From Pseudomonas wayambapalatensis (GTDB lineage Bacteria; Pseudomonadota; Gammaproteobacteria; Pseudomonadales; Pseudomonadaceae): DNA of 64,000 nt. Where the stretch lies: contig CP077096.1 of assembly GCA_014268975.2 (NCBI GenBank), positions 4,129,501 to 4,193,500 on the forward strand, given 5' to 3'. The notes below the pieces were generated by a model, which was not told the DNA's origin, made no database searches, and saw nothing but the letters and a program-made list of their open reading frames with translations. Positions 8,649-17,959 of the stretch are shown in pieces (position 1 is the first letter of the stretch; the number at the start of each line of letters is the position of its first letter). Position numbers and translations under genes: made by a program.

Positions 8649-8960
8649 ATGAACAGCACAGCGCAGTTTCGCAGTTTTGCCGAGTTCTACCCCTACTACC
8701 TTGGCGAACACGCCAACCCTACTTGCCGACGCCTGCACTTCGTCGGCACCAGCCTGGTCATCGCCCTGCTGGCCTACACCATTGGCAGCGGCAACTGGCT
8801 GCTATTGCTGGCCATACCGTTCGCCGGGTACGGCTTCGCCTGGGTCGGGCACTTCTTTTTCGAGAAGAACCGACCGGCAACTTTCACGTATCCGCTGTAT
8901 AGCCTGATTGGTGATTTCGCGATGTTCCGCGACATCCTGAGAGGCAAGATCAGTCTTTGA
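8649..8960 (+). CDS. DUF962/Mpo1-like small membrane protein
   Basis: This 103-residue protein carries the DUF962 signature: an N-terminal FAEFYPYYLGEHANPTCRRLHFVGTS block with conserved histidines, two hydrophobic helices, and a GHFFFEKNRPATFTYPLYSLIGDF block. Yeast Mpo1 of this family is an Fe2+-dependent dioxygenase in phytosphingosine alpha-oxidation. The His residues (H18, H26, H68 by position in this protein, approximate) could be the metal ligands, but the bacterial function is not established. ATG 8649 follows a weak purine-rich site. It is divergent from the AraC gene and convergent with the phosphoesterase gene. Confidence 0.85.
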   Translation: MNSTAQFRSFAEFYPYYLGEHANPTCRRLHFVGTSLVIALLAYTIGSGNWLLLLAIPFAGYGFAWVGHFFFEKNRPATFTYPLYSLIGDFAMFRDILRGKISL

Positions 8961-8981
8961 GAGGCCTGCGGCCGTATCGAA

Positions 8982-9794
8982 CTAAGCTGGCTCGCGCAAC
9001 GCCGCGACGCGCTCGGTCTCCCGCGCCTGGGCATCGGCCAGACGATACAGCTCGATGTGGCCATCCCAGTGCTCGATCAACGCCGTGCACGATTCGACCC
9101 AGTCACCGCAGTTGAGGTATTCGACCTCGCCCACCTTGCGAATCTCGGCGTGGTGAATATGCCCACACACCACACCCTGGAACCCCCGGCGCGTGCATTC
9201 ATGGGCGATCGCATCCTCGAAGTCGCTGATGAAGTTCACCGCCCCCTTGACCTTGTGCTTGAGGTAAGCCGACAGCGACCAGTAGCCATACCCGTAGCGG
9301 GCACGCCAATGATTGAGCCAGCGATTGAGCACCAGGGTGAACTCATAAGCCCGGTCGCCCAGAAACGCCAACCAGCGGTGGTAGCGGGTGATCACGTCGA
9401 ACTGGTCGCCATGCACCACCAGCAAGCGACGACCATCGGCGGTGAGGTGCTCGGCCTCGTCGACCAGCTGGATATTGCCCAGGACCAGCTTCGAATAACG
9501 GCGCAGGAACTCGTCGTGGTTTCCGGTGACGTAGATCACCTCGGTACCGCGCTTGCTCATGGTCAACAAGCGACGGATCACGTTGGTATGGGCTTGCGGC
9601 CAATAGATGCCGCTACGCAGCTTCCAGCCGTCGATGATGTCGCCGACCAGGTAGACGCGGTCGGCCTGGTAGCCCTTGAGGAACTGCGACAGGTGTTCGG
9701 CCTGGCAATCCCGGGTGCCCAGGTGCACATCGGAGATCCACAGGGTGCGCACCCGCTGCTTGCGTGACGGACGGACAAGTTCGGCATGTGTCAT
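8982..9794 (-). CDS. LpxH-like calcineurin-type metallophosphoesterase
   Basis: This 270-residue protein has all metal-binding motifs of the calcineurin-like phosphoesterases: WISDVHLGTRDCQ (DxH), LVGDIIDGWKL (GDxxD), VTGNHDEFLRRY (GNHD), LLVVHGDQFD and VVCGHIHHAEIRKVG (GHxH). It belongs to the longer LpxH-related group that also includes UDP-2,3-diacylglucosamine diphosphatase-like proteins. True LpxH is about 240 residues, so this is probably a paralogue rather than the lipid A enzyme itself. The ATG at 9794 (MTHAELVRPSRKQR) is preferred; the open frame upstream has no family resemblance. A divergent AraC gene starts 155 bp away. Confidence 0.85.
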   Translation of the reverse strand: MTHAELVRPSRKQRVRTLWISDVHLGTRDCQAEHLSQFLKGYQADRVYLVGDIIDGWKLRSGIYWPQAHTNVIRRLLTMSKRGTEVIYVTGNHDEFLRRYSKLVLGNIQLVDEAEHLTADGRRLLVVHGDQFDVITRYHRWLAFLGDRAYEFTLVLNRWLNHWRARYGYGYWSLSAYLKHKVKGAVNFISDFEDAIAHECTRRGFQGVVCGHIHHAEIRKVGEVEYLNCGDWVESCTALIEHWDGHIELYRLADAQARETERVAALREPA

Positions 9795-9949
9795 GGGGCG
9801 GCCTCCGGCGCTGTTTGCAGGAGACTGGCAGGTGCGGATGACAGATTGGTGGCAGTGATGTGACGAGTGATCGTCCCGCACGGAGCGCCGGCCTTTTCGC
9901 GGGCAATTCCCACGGTGATACACTGCACCTCTGTTCCAAGGATGCTCCC

Positions 9950-10711
9950 ATGGTCGGTCCGATCCTTTCCCTGCGCCACTACCGCGACGAGTTGCTCGCC
10001 CACAGCCACGAACACCCGCAACTGGTGTTCGGCCTGCGTGGGCAACTGGATTTCGAAGTACAGGGCCGGGGCGCGCGCATCGACCGCCAGGGGCTCATCG
10101 TGGTCCCCGCCGGCTTTCACCACACCTGTGCCAGCGACGCGGGCAGCCACTGCCTGGTGCTGGATATTCCAGGCGAACACTGGCTGCGCGAACAGATGGG
10201 CGGCCACGCCGAGGCCAGCCACCGCCTGCTCGAACGCTCGGCGGCGCTACTGCTCGACGGCCGCCAGCAGCAACTGGTGGACTGGCTCGCGGCGAGCCCG
10301 GTGGATGACCCGCTGATCAGCCGCCAAGGCGCACTCCTGCTGCTGGCCAGCCTGAACACCGCTGCCGCCCCCACCACCGCCAGCAAACGCCTGCCCTACG
10401 CCGCCTTCGATGCACATATCGAGCGTCATGCCGCACACCCGCTGCAGGTCGCCGACCTGGCACGACTGGCCGGTTTGTCAGGTGCCCGCCTGCACGCACG
10501 CTTCGTCGAGGAATGCGGCATGACGCCGATGGACTACATCCGCCAGCGGCGTTTGCTCAAGGCACGGCAACTGATCCTTCGCACTTCGCTGCCGATGGGC
10601 GAAATCGCCGCACAGGTGGGTTACAGCTCGCAGAGTGCATTTTCGGCGGCGATACTGCGGGCATTCGGCCTTACGCCGCTGGCGCTGCGGCGAGAGTCTG
10701 GCGACAACTGA
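9950..10711 (+). CDS. AraC-family transcriptional regulator with cupin-type N-terminal domain
   Basis: This 253-residue protein has an N-terminal cupin-like sensor (LLAHSHEHPQLVFGLRGQLDF and IVVPAGFHHTC, typical beta-barrel edges with conserved His) and a C-terminal double helix-turn-helix (VADLARLAGLSGARLHARFV and MGEIAAQVGYSSQSAFSAAI). ATG 9950 has AAGGA 8 nt upstream. It lies 115 bp upstream of an EamA transporter on the same strand, so it may control that exporter; this is inference from position only. The ligand is unknown. Confidence 0.87.
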   Translation: MVGPILSLRHYRDELLAHSHEHPQLVFGLRGQLDFEVQGRGARIDRQGLIVVPAGFHHTCASDAGSHCLVLDIPGEHWLREQMGGHAEASHRLLERSAALLLDGRQQQLVDWLAASPVDDPLISRQGALLLLASLNTAAAPTTASKRLPYAAFDAHIERHAAHPLQVADLARLAGLSGARLHARFVEECGMTPMDYIRQRRLLKARQLILRTSLPMGEIAAQVGYSSQSAFSAAILRAFGLTPLALRRESGDN

Positions 10712-10826
10712 CGCCAGGATCGCGACAGAATCTGTTCTCCCCGAGCTCTACACTGTGCCTGTATCGGCCTGTGGCTGCGGGTTTACCCGCGCAAGTGCCA
10801 GCAACGATCTCGAGCAAGGACTCAGC

Positions 10827-11717
10827 ATGAACCACCGTACTGCCCTCGGCGCCCTGCACATCGGCGCGCTGTTCTTCGGCCTTACCGGCGTCTTCGGCAA
10901 ACTGGCCGCCAGTGCCACGCCCTCGATCATCGTCTTTGGCCGCGCACTCTTCGCGGTGCTGGCCCTGGCCTTGTTCGCCGGCCTCGCCCGCAAGGGATGG
11001 CAGCGACTCAGGGCTCAGGACCTGGGGCGTTTGCTACTTGGCGGCATATTGCTGGCCGGGCACTGGGTGAGCTTCTTCATCGCCGTGCGGGTCGGTGGCG
11101 TTGCCATCGCCACCCTCGGTTTTGCCAGCTTTCCAGCGTTCACCGTAATCCTTGAGGGCGTGCTGTTCCGCGAGCGCATCCGGCGCAACGAAGCCGTGCT
11201 GGTACTGCTGGTAAGCATCGGCCTGGTGCTGGTCACCCCGGCGTTCAACCTGGCCAGCGAGGCCACGGGCGGCCTGCTTTGGGCCTTGCTGTCGGGCCTG
11301 TTGTTCTCGCTGCTGTCGCTGACCAATCGTGCCGGCTCCGGTAGTGTGCCTGCGGTGCAGGCTGCGCTGTGCCAGAACCTGGTGGTCGGCCTGTGCCTCC
11401 TGCCCTTCGCGTTGCCGGGCCTGAGTGCCGTGAAACCGATGGACTGGCTGTGGATCGCCCTGCTCGGCATCTTCTGCACCGGGGTGGCGCACAGCCTGTT
11501 CGTCGCCAGCCTGGCAGTGATCAAGGCCCGTACCGCCTCGGTGGTGTTCGGCATGGAGCCGGTCTACGGTATTGCCGTGGCCTGGATGGTGTTCGCCGAG
11601 ACCCCCACCCTGCGCATGCTCGCTGGCGGGGTGCTGATCATCTTCGCCATCGTGCTGTCCAGCCGCCTGTCTGCCGAGCCACCACCACAGCGTGAACGCC
11701 TGGCCGAAGGTGCATGA
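10827..11717 (+). CDS. EamA/DMT-superfamily permease
   Basis: This 296-residue protein has about ten hydrophobic helices arranged as two EamA repeats, each beginning with a GALHIGALFFGLTGVFGKLA- or LLWALLSGLLFSLLSLTNRA-like segment and ending with a segment like LVLLVSIGLVLVTPAFN. Members export metabolites such as amino acids. The start ATG 10827 has AAGGA 7 nt upstream. It follows an AraC regulator on the same strand and abuts the convergent SelW-like gene stop-to-stop with no spacer. The substrate is unknown. Confidence 0.88.
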   Translation: MNHRTALGALHIGALFFGLTGVFGKLAASATPSIIVFGRALFAVLALALFAGLARKGWQRLRAQDLGRLLLGGILLAGHWVSFFIAVRVGGVAIATLGFASFPAFTVILEGVLFRERIRRNEAVLVLLVSIGLVLVTPAFNLASEATGGLLWALLSGLLFSLLSLTNRAGSGSVPAVQAALCQNLVVGLCLLPFALPGLSAVKPMDWLWIALLGIFCTGVAHSLFVASLAVIKARTASVVFGMEPVYGIAVAWMVFAETPTLRMLAGGVLIIFAIVLSSRLSAEPPPQRERLAEGA

Positions 11718-11999
11718 TCAACGGTCGTTGTGGCCCAGGTCACGCTGCGGGTCGATCTGGTCGCGCACCCGCTGCTTGAGCACCTTGGCCTCGGGGAAGC
11801 CACCATCGAGCTTGCGCTCCCAGATCTGCGCGCCGTCGCAAGTGATGCGGAACACTCCACCAGTGCCCGGTTCCAGGGCGACTCGCGCGAGATCGTCGGA
11901 AAAAGTGCTGAGCAGTTCCTGCGCCAGCCAGGCAGCGCGCAGCAACCATTGGCACTGCGTGCAATACGTGATGACGATTTCGGGTTTGGTATCGGCCAT
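11718..11999 (-). CDS. SelT/SelW/SelH (Rdx)-family thioredoxin-like protein
   Basis: This 93-residue protein has the short thioredoxin-like Rdx fold. The CxxC redox motif sits in VITYCTQCQWLLRAAWLAQEL near the N terminus, followed by the conserved GTGGVFRITCDGAQIWERKL and GGFPEAKVLKQRVRDQI blocks. Eukaryotic SelW has selenocysteine at the second position of this motif; here it is Cys, as in most bacteria. The cellular partner is unknown. Its stop codon is directly adjacent to that of the convergent EamA gene. Confidence 0.9.
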   Translation of the reverse strand: MADTKPEIVITYCTQCQWLLRAAWLAQELLSTFSDDLARVALEPGTGGVFRITCDGAQIWERKLDGGFPEAKVLKQRVRDQIDPQRDLGHNDR

Positions 12000-12067
12000 A
12001 TGAGGACATTTCCTGGTGGGTGAGCCGCTTATACTAGCGGTCTTTGCCCACCGCTTTGAGACTCACG

Positions 12068-14254
12068 ATGCATCATCTGCTGCTATGCCTGTTGCTGGCG
12101 CTCACCTCGTTCACCGCCCTGGCCGTGGAGCCACCCCGGCCCAAGGTCGGCCTGGTACTTTCCGGCGGCGCCGCCCGCGGCCTGGCGCATATCGGCGTGC
12201 TCAAGGCCCTGGAAGAACAGGGCGTGCGCATCGACGCCATCGCCGGAACCAGCATGGGTGCGGTGGTCGGCGGCCTGTATGCCTCCGGCTACAGCATCGA
12301 GGAGCTCGAGCACCTGGCGCGCACCCTCGACTGGCAGCAGGCACTCTCCGACGCCCCGCCGCGCAAGGACGTGCCGTTTCGCCGCAAGCAGGATGACCGT
12401 GATTTCCTGGTCAAGCAGAAGCTGAGCTTTCGCGATGACGGCAGCCTTGGCCTGCCGCTGGGTGTGATCCAGGGCCAGAACCTGTCATTGCTGCTGGAAA
12501 GCAAGCTGGCGCACACTGCTGACATTCGCGACTTCGACAAACTGCCGATCCCGTTCCGCGCCGTCGCCACCGACATCGCCAGCGGCGAGAAAGTGGTGTT
12601 CCGCCGTGGCCACCTGCCTCAGGTGGTGCGCGCCAGCATGTCGATTCCGGCAGTGTTCGCCCCGGTCGAACTCGACGGGCGCCTGCTGGTGGATGGTGGC
12701 ATGGTCGACAACATCCCACTGGATGTGGTGCGCGAAATGGGCGTGGACATGGCCATCGTCGTCGATATCGGCACCCCGCTGCGCAGCCGCAAGCAACTGG
12801 CCACGGTCGTGGACGTGCTCAACCAGTCGATCACCCTGATGACCCGGCGCAACTCCGAGGAGCAACTGGCCAGCCTGCACCGCGACGACATCCTGGTACA
12901 ACCAGCACTGGCAGCCTTTGGCGTCACCGACTTCGGTCGTGCCCAGGACATGATCGACGCCGGCTACCGCGCCACCCGCGCCCTCGACGCACGCCTGGCG
13001 GTGCTGCGCCAGGCAGGCGGCGACAGCCAGTTGGCCGCGGCCCGCTCTGCGCAACAGCGCACGCCCATCATCACGGCGATCAAGGTGGAGAACGATTCAA
13101 AGGTCAGCGATGACGTGATCCGCTACTACATCCGCCAACCCATCGGCGAGCCGCTGGAGCTGGAGCGCCTGGAGACCGACATGGGTACCCTCTACGGCCT
13201 GGACTACTTCGACCGGGTGCAGTACCGCGTGGTGCACAAGGGCGACGACAACACACTGGTGATCAACGCCCGAGGCAAGCGCGGCGGCACCGACTACCTG
13301 CGCCTGGGCCTGAACCTGTCCGACGACATGCGCGGCGACAGTGCCTTCAATCTGGGTGCCAGTTATCGGGTGAATGGCATCAACCGCCTGGGCGCCGAAT
13401 GGTTGACCCGGGCACAGATCGGCGATCAGCAGGAACTGTACAGCGAGTTCTACCAGCCGCTGGACGTGGGTTCGCGCTACTTTGTCGCGCCGTACCTGTC
13501 CCTTGGCTCGCAGAACATCGAAGCGACCCTGGACAACGATCCGGTTGCCGAGTACCGCCTGGAACGCTACGGCTTCGGGCTGAACCTGGGTCGACAGATC
13601 GGCACCTACGGGGAAGTGCGCCTGGGCGTGGGCAAGGCCTGGGGTGAGGCCGAAGTGCGCATCGGCGACCAGGACCTGCCCAAGGTCAGCTTCAATGAAG
13701 GCTTCTACGAACTGAAATACTCCTTCGACACCCTCGACAACGTGTACTTCCCCCACAGCGGCGAGGACATCGGCCTGACCCTGCGCAAGTACGACCGCTC
13801 GCTGGATTCAGACACCGACTACCGCCAGTGGCAGTTCAACATCGACAAGGCGTTGAGCTACGGGCCGAACACCTGGGTATTCGGCGGCCGCTACGGCCGT
13901 ACCCTGGACGATACCGACGTGGTGACCTCCAGCTTCGTGCTTGGCGGCGCTCGTCAGCTATCGGGCTTTCGCCAGGATTCGGTGTCGGGGCAGAACATCA
14001 GCCTGATGCGCATGGTCTACTACCGGCGCCTGACACCACGCGCCTACCTGCCGCTGGACTTCCCGCTGTACCTGGGCGGGTCGCTGGAGCGTGGCCGCGC
14101 CTGGAACAACGACAACGAGTTCGACAGTGGCTATATCAACGCAGCGAGCATCTTCCTCGGGCTGGACACACCGCTTGGGCCGCTGAACATCAGTTATGGC
14201 GCCAACACCGAGCACCAGAAGGCGGTGTACCTGAACCTGGGCCACACCTTCTAG
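12068..14254 (+). CDS. plpD: PlpD-type patatin-like phospholipase, type Vd autotransporter
   Basis: This 728-residue protein has a signal peptide (MHHLLLCLLLALTSFTALAV), a patatin lipase domain (about residues 25-310), a single POTRA-like domain (about 325-405) and a C-terminal 16-strand outer-membrane barrel ending in Phe. Catalytic features visible are the oxyanion GGAARG at 33-38, the GTSMG nucleophile elbow with Ser62, and the catalytic Asp209 in DGGMVDN. P. aeruginosa PlpD, a class A1 phospholipase that secretes its own passenger, is also 728 residues. ATG 12068 is chosen because it opens the signal peptide. A strong bidirectional terminator follows. Confidence 0.93.
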   Translation: MHHLLLCLLLALTSFTALAVEPPRPKVGLVLSGGAARGLAHIGVLKALEEQGVRIDAIAGTSMGAVVGGLYASGYSIEELEHLARTLDWQQALSDAPPRKDVPFRRKQDDRDFLVKQKLSFRDDGSLGLPLGVIQGQNLSLLLESKLAHTADIRDFDKLPIPFRAVATDIASGEKVVFRRGHLPQVVRASMSIPAVFAPVELDGRLLVDGGMVDNIPLDVVREMGVDMAIVVDIGTPLRSRKQLATVVDVLNQSITLMTRRNSEEQLASLHRDDILVQPALAAFGVTDFGRAQDMIDAGYRATRALDARLAVLRQAGGDSQLAAARSAQQRTPIITAIKVENDSKVSDDVIRYYIRQPIGEPLELERLETDMGTLYGLDYFDRVQYRVVHKGDDNTLVINARGKRGGTDYLRLGLNLSDDMRGDSAFNLGASYRVNGINRLGAEWLTRAQIGDQQELYSEFYQPLDVGSRYFVAPYLSLGSQNIEATLDNDPVAEYRLERYGFGLNLGRQIGTYGEVRLGVGKAWGEAEVRIGDQDLPKVSFNEGFYELKYSFDTLDNVYFPHSGEDIGLTLRKYDRSLDSDTDYRQWQFNIDKALSYGPNTWVFGGRYGRTLDDTDVVTSSFVLGGARQLSGFRQDSVSGQNISLMRMVYYRRLTPRAYLPLDFPLYLGGSLERGRAWNNDNEFDSGYINAASIFLGLDTPLGPLNISYGANTEHQKAVYLNLGHTF

Positions 14255-14277
14255 TACGCGCGAAGGCGCGACATAAA

Positions 14278-14310
14278 AAAACGGATAGGGCGTGAGCCTC
14301 TATCCGTTTT
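14278..14310. terminator. Bidirectional rho-independent terminator between plpD and the SlyA-like gene
   Basis: AAAACGGATAG (14278-14288) pairs perfectly with CTATCCGTTTT (14300-14310). The A/T flanks give a U-tract in both directions, which suits the convergent gene arrangement. Confidence 0.85.
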
Positions 14311-14356
14311 CTCGTGCCGCTGAAGCGTAGTGCTGTTCTGAAGCGTAGTGCTGTGG

Positions 14357-14794
14357 TCAGGACTTCTCGAGGTTGCCAAGAATCTTCGCGTGCACGCGCA
14401 TGCACACCTCCAGATCCGCCTCATCGACGCCAGTGAAGAGTTCGGCGCGCAGGGCATTGGCAATGGTTTCGATCTGATCGATGAGCGGTTTTGCAGGCGG
14501 GCACAGCAGGATTTTCTTGGCGCGCCGATCTTCCATGACCGCTTGACGACGCACCAGCCCCTGACTTTCCAGGCTGTCGAGCAGGCGCGCCAGCGTCGGG
14601 CCCTCGACACCGACACTCTGCGCCAGCTCGCGTTGGGTCGGCGCTTCGTCGAAACGGGCCAGGTGCAACAGCACCAGCCAGCGGGCCTGGGACAGGTTCA
14701 GCCCGGCCAGGCGGCGGTCGAGTTCGGCGCGCCAGCCCCGGGACATCTGGGCCAGCTGCATGCCGAAGCGGTGTTGGTTGTCGGTCAGGGGCAT
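14357..14794 (-). CDS. MarR/SlyA-family transcriptional regulator
   Basis: This 145-residue protein is a winged-helix MarR member of the SlyA type. The recognition region is TQRELAQSVGVEGPTLARLLDSLESQGLV, followed by the wing VMEDRRAKKILL, whose DRRAK is the family hallmark. SlyA proteins are dimeric repressors or derepressors, often responsive to aromatic compounds. ATG 14794 is taken over the in-frame TTG at 14800. Its own upstream region carries an AT-rich palindrome and a SlyA-box-like sequence, so autoregulation is likely. The nearest other gene, recQ, is on the same strand about 180 bp upstream. Confidence 0.87.
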   Translation of the reverse strand: MPLTDNQHRFGMQLAQMSRGWRAELDRRLAGLNLSQARWLVLLHLARFDEAPTQRELAQSVGVEGPTLARLLDSLESQGLVRRQAVMEDRRAKKILLCPPAKPLIDQIETIANALRAELFTGVDEADLEVCMRVHAKILGNLEKS

Positions 14795-14813
14795 AAGCAA
14801 CTCGATCGATAGA

Positions 14814-14833
14814 ACTAATTATTAGTCAGCTAA
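14814..14833. promoter_or_regulatory. Palindromic operator, SlyA-box-like, upstream of the MarR/SlyA gene
   Basis: ACTAATTATTAGT (14814-14826) is a perfect palindrome with a 1-nt centre. The overlapping TTAGTCAGCTAA (14822-14833) differs by two bases from the SlyA consensus TTAGCAAGCTAA. It starts 20 bp upstream of the regulator start, which fits autoregulation. Site identity is seen; function is inferred. Confidence 0.6.
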
Positions 14834-14974
14834 TCATGCCCCGGAGTATCAGGCAAGGCTCGGCGAGTGGGAAACGTCCGATAATCAACAAAAAGAATGA
14901 CAAAGGTCAGGAATGACCGGGAAACCCGGCGTTACCGGCGGCACTCTACGCTCACGGCAGCAGGCACTATTGCC

Positions 14975-17122
14975 TCAGAGCTCGAACTCCGCCGCCAGCG
15001 CCGCACGCACGCAATACAGCACACCTTCCGGCACGCGCTGGCCAAACTGCGGGGCAATGGCCGAAACCGGCGGCAGTTCACCCTCCCCGTCGAGGAATGC
15101 GTCCTGTACCTCCATCATCAACTCTTCTGGCAGGTCCAGCGCCTGCTCCAGGCTCAGTTCCTGGCGCCCGATGGCCTCGGCCAACAGGCTGTAGACGTTC
15201 TTCTCGCTGCAGTTCAACTGCCCGGCGATCTGCGCCGGGGTCATGCCGGCGCGGGCCAGGCTGACCAGTTCGTGCCGCAGGTCGAGCACCACCTTCGGTG
15301 CCTCCTCGGTGCCGCCGGCGCCGTTGAGCACCTCCAGGAACGCCTGGCCATAACGCTCCAGCTTGCGCGCACCCACGCCACTGACCTGGGCCATGTCGCT
15401 GAGACTGGTGGGCTGGCTGCGCAGCATCTCGAGCAACGTCGAATCGGGGAAGATGACATAAGGCGGCACGCTGTGCTCCTCCGCCAGCTTGCGCCGCAGT
15501 GTACGCAGCGCCTCCCACAGCTCGCGCTCCTCGGCACGCACCAATTGGCTAGCCGGGCTGCCGCCGCCGCTGCCCGAGGACTTGGCCACGGTCTGCGGCT
15601 TGAGATCACGCCGCAGTTGCAGGTTCACCTCGCCTCGCAGCAGTGGCCGGCAGGTGTCGGACAGACGCAGGCCGCCATAACCTTCGAGGTCGATGTCCAC
15701 CAGGCCACGGGCAACCAGCTGACGGAACAGCGACCGCCACTCGTGCTCGCCCAGCGCCTTGCCGACCCCGAATACCGACAGCTTCTCGTGACCGAAATTG
15801 CGTACCTTCTCGTTATCCTTGCCCATCAGCACATCGACCAGATGGCCAACCCCATAGCGCTGGCCAGTGCGAAACACGGCCGACAGCGCCTGGCGGGCAG
15901 GCTCGGTGGCATCCCAGGTCTGTACCTTGTCGACGCAGTTGTCGCAATGGCCGCAGGGCTGCTCGAGCACCTCATCGAAGTAGGCCAGCAAAGACTGGCG
16001 CCGGCAGCGCGTCTCTTCGCACAGCGCCAGCATCGCGTCGAGCTTGTGCTGTTCGATACGCTTGTGACGCTCGTCGCCTTCGGAGTTCTGCAGCATCTGC
16101 TTGAGCATCACCATATCCTGCAGGCCGTAGGCCATCCAGGCATCGGACGGCAGGCCGTCACGCCCGGCCCGACCTGTTTCCTGGTAATAGGCCTCAAGCG
16201 ACTTGGGCAGGTCGAGGTGGGCGACGAACCGCACGTTGGGCTTGTCGATGCCCATGCCGAACGCGATGGTGGCGACCATGATCAGCCCTTCCTCGTTGAG
16301 GAAGCGGTGCTGGTTGGCCGCGCGGGTCTCGGCAGCCAGGCCGGCGTGATAGGGCAATGCCGGGAATCCCTGCTCGCAGAGGTAGGCGGCGGTTTCGTCG
16401 ACCTTCTTGCGCGACAGGCAGTAGACGATGCCGGCGTTGCCGCGCCGCTCGCCGAGAAACGCCATCAACTGCTTGCGCGGCGATTCCTTGGGCACGATGC
16501 GATAGAAAATGTTGGGCCGGTCGAAGCTCGACAGGAAACGCTCCGCGCCCTGCAGGTGCAGGCGCTGGACGATCTCCTCACGGGTGCGCATGTCGGCGGT
16601 GGCGGTCAGGGCGATACGCGGCACATGCGGGAACAGCTCGGCAAGCTGACCCAGTTGCAGGTATTCGGGGCGGAAGTCATGCCCCCATTGCGACACGCAA
16701 TGCGCTTCGTCGATGGCGAACAGCGAGATATCCAGGTCGCGCAGGAACTCCAGCATGCGTGGCTGCACCAGGCGCTCAGGCGCCAGGTAGAGCATCTTTA
16801 CCTCGCCGCGGCGCAGGCGCCCAGCCAGGTCGCGCTGCTGCTCGGGGCTGAGCGTCGAGTTCAGCGCGGCCGCAGCCACCCCCAGCTCATCGAGGGTGGC
16901 GACCTGGTCGTCCATCAACGCGATCAGCGGCGAGACCACGACGGTAAGGCCAGGGCGCAGCAGGCCTGGCACCTGGAAGCACAGCGACTTGCCACCCCCG
17001 GTGGGCATCAGGACCAGTGCATCGCCCCCGTTGGCCACGCATTCGATGATCGCCGCCTGGCGACCTCGGAAACTGTCGTAGCCGAAGATGTCCTTGAGGA
17101 CGCGCTGAGCCTGTTCGAGCAT
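14975..17122 (-). CDS. recQ: ATP-dependent DNA helicase RecQ
   Basis: This 715-residue 3'-5' helicase carries the Walker A LMPTGGGKSLCFQVPG, the DEAH-type FAIDEAHCVSQWGHDFRPEY, motif III ALTATAD, motif V/VI VATIAFGMGIDKPNVRFV and QETGRAGRDG, the zinc-binding cysteines around CEETRCRRQSLLAYF and CGHCDNCVD, an RQC winged helix, and an HRDC domain near residues 520-600. It is about 100 residues longer than E. coli RecQ. The extra C terminus (MTPAQIAGQLNCSEKNVYSL) looks like a helix-turn-helix module seen in other pseudomonad RecQs. It acts in recombination and fork repair. ATG 17122 has GGAG 8 nt upstream; the frame extends to 17185 but without homology. Confidence 0.95.
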   Translation of the reverse strand: MLEQAQRVLKDIFGYDSFRGRQAAIIECVANGGDALVLMPTGGGKSLCFQVPGLLRPGLTVVVSPLIALMDDQVATLDELGVAAAALNSTLSPEQQRDLAGRLRRGEVKMLYLAPERLVQPRMLEFLRDLDISLFAIDEAHCVSQWGHDFRPEYLQLGQLAELFPHVPRIALTATADMRTREEIVQRLHLQGAERFLSSFDRPNIFYRIVPKESPRKQLMAFLGERRGNAGIVYCLSRKKVDETAAYLCEQGFPALPYHAGLAAETRAANQHRFLNEEGLIMVATIAFGMGIDKPNVRFVAHLDLPKSLEAYYQETGRAGRDGLPSDAWMAYGLQDMVMLKQMLQNSEGDERHKRIEQHKLDAMLALCEETRCRRQSLLAYFDEVLEQPCGHCDNCVDKVQTWDATEPARQALSAVFRTGQRYGVGHLVDVLMGKDNEKVRNFGHEKLSVFGVGKALGEHEWRSLFRQLVARGLVDIDLEGYGGLRLSDTCRPLLRGEVNLQLRRDLKPQTVAKSSGSGGGSPASQLVRAEERELWEALRTLRRKLAEEHSVPPYVIFPDSTLLEMLRSQPTSLSDMAQVSGVGARKLERYGQAFLEVLNGAGGTEEAPKVVLDLRHELVSLARAGMTPAQIAGQLNCSEKNVYSLLAEAIGRQELSLEQALDLPEELMMEVQDAFLDGEGELPPVSAIAPQFGQRVPEGVLYCVRAALAAEFEL

Positions 17123-17365
17123 TTGCCACTCCAAATCGCCGTACCATCCTGGACACAGGCTGGACGATAAATCCGCCGCGCACACGTCGAATGCGTAAGC
17201 GGTTTTTGCCGGGCGGCGCAGAAACGCCAGCTGGCTTGAAAAACCGCGGAGTATACCCGAGTGCCCTGCTCTACGGCAGGCTCCGGTGACAGACGTTCCC
17301 TTTGCCCCGCCGAGGCTGCAAGGTGCTAGAATTCACTATCGTTTATTCCCCAAGGTAGCCCTGTA

Positions 17366-17953
17366 ATGTCCTTCGCCGAGCAACTGACCCGCCTGCAAGC
17401 CTTCCTCGACGCCGATGAGCTGCACGAAGAAGCGCTGGACTACGTCGCCGCACACGGCTACCTGACCGCGCTGTCGATCTGTGCCGAGGACGTTCCCGAG
17501 CGCGAATGGATCGACGCGCTTTTCGCCGAAGAACCTCACTACGCCAGCGAAGCCCAACGCACCGAGATCGAAGCGACGCTGGTGGCCCTCAAGGGCCACA
17601 TCGCTCGCCAACTGGCCAGCGACGAGGAATTCGACCTGCCTTGCGAGCTGGACCTGACCGACGAACCGGACGATTCCGACCTGCGCGGCTGGTGCATCGG
17701 CTTCATGGAGGGCGTGTTCCTGCGTGAAGAGGCCTGGTTCGAGAACGCCGAAGAGGAAGTCAGCGAAATGCTGCTGCCGATCATGGTTGGCTCGGGCCTG
17801 TTCGACGAACAGCCTGAGTTCGCCGACATCGCCAGCAACGCCAACCTGCAGGACGACATGGTCGTGCAGATTCCCGAGGCACTGAGCGCGCTGTTCCTGC
17901 TGCTGCACGCGCCGGAAGAAAAGCCGGCCCTGCTCAAGCCGCGCCACCACTGA
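17366..17953 (+). CDS. YecA/UPF0149-family protein
   Basis: This 195-residue acidic protein matches the UPF0149/YecA family: an N-terminal helical region with a DADELHEEALDYVAAHGYLTAL block, an all-helical core, and the conserved GWCIGFMEGVFLREEAWF. No SEC-C zinc motif is visible at the C terminus, unlike longer YecA members. The biochemical role of the family is unknown. The gene is divergent from recQ and only 6 bp upstream of the DUF454 gene, so the two probably form an operon. Confidence 0.8.
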   Translation: MSFAEQLTRLQAFLDADELHEEALDYVAAHGYLTALSICAEDVPEREWIDALFAEEPHYASEAQRTEIEATLVALKGHIARQLASDEEFDLPCELDLTDEPDDSDLRGWCIGFMEGVFLREEAWFENAEEEVSEMLLPIMVGSGLFDEQPEFADIASNANLQDDMVVQIPEALSALFLLLHAPEEKPALLKPRHH

Positions 17954-17959
17954 TTCGCA

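Noticed and set aside
14897..17170. 757-codon plus-strand frame opposite recQ
   Set aside because: All RecQ motifs are intact on the minus strand; the antisense frame is an artefact of composition.
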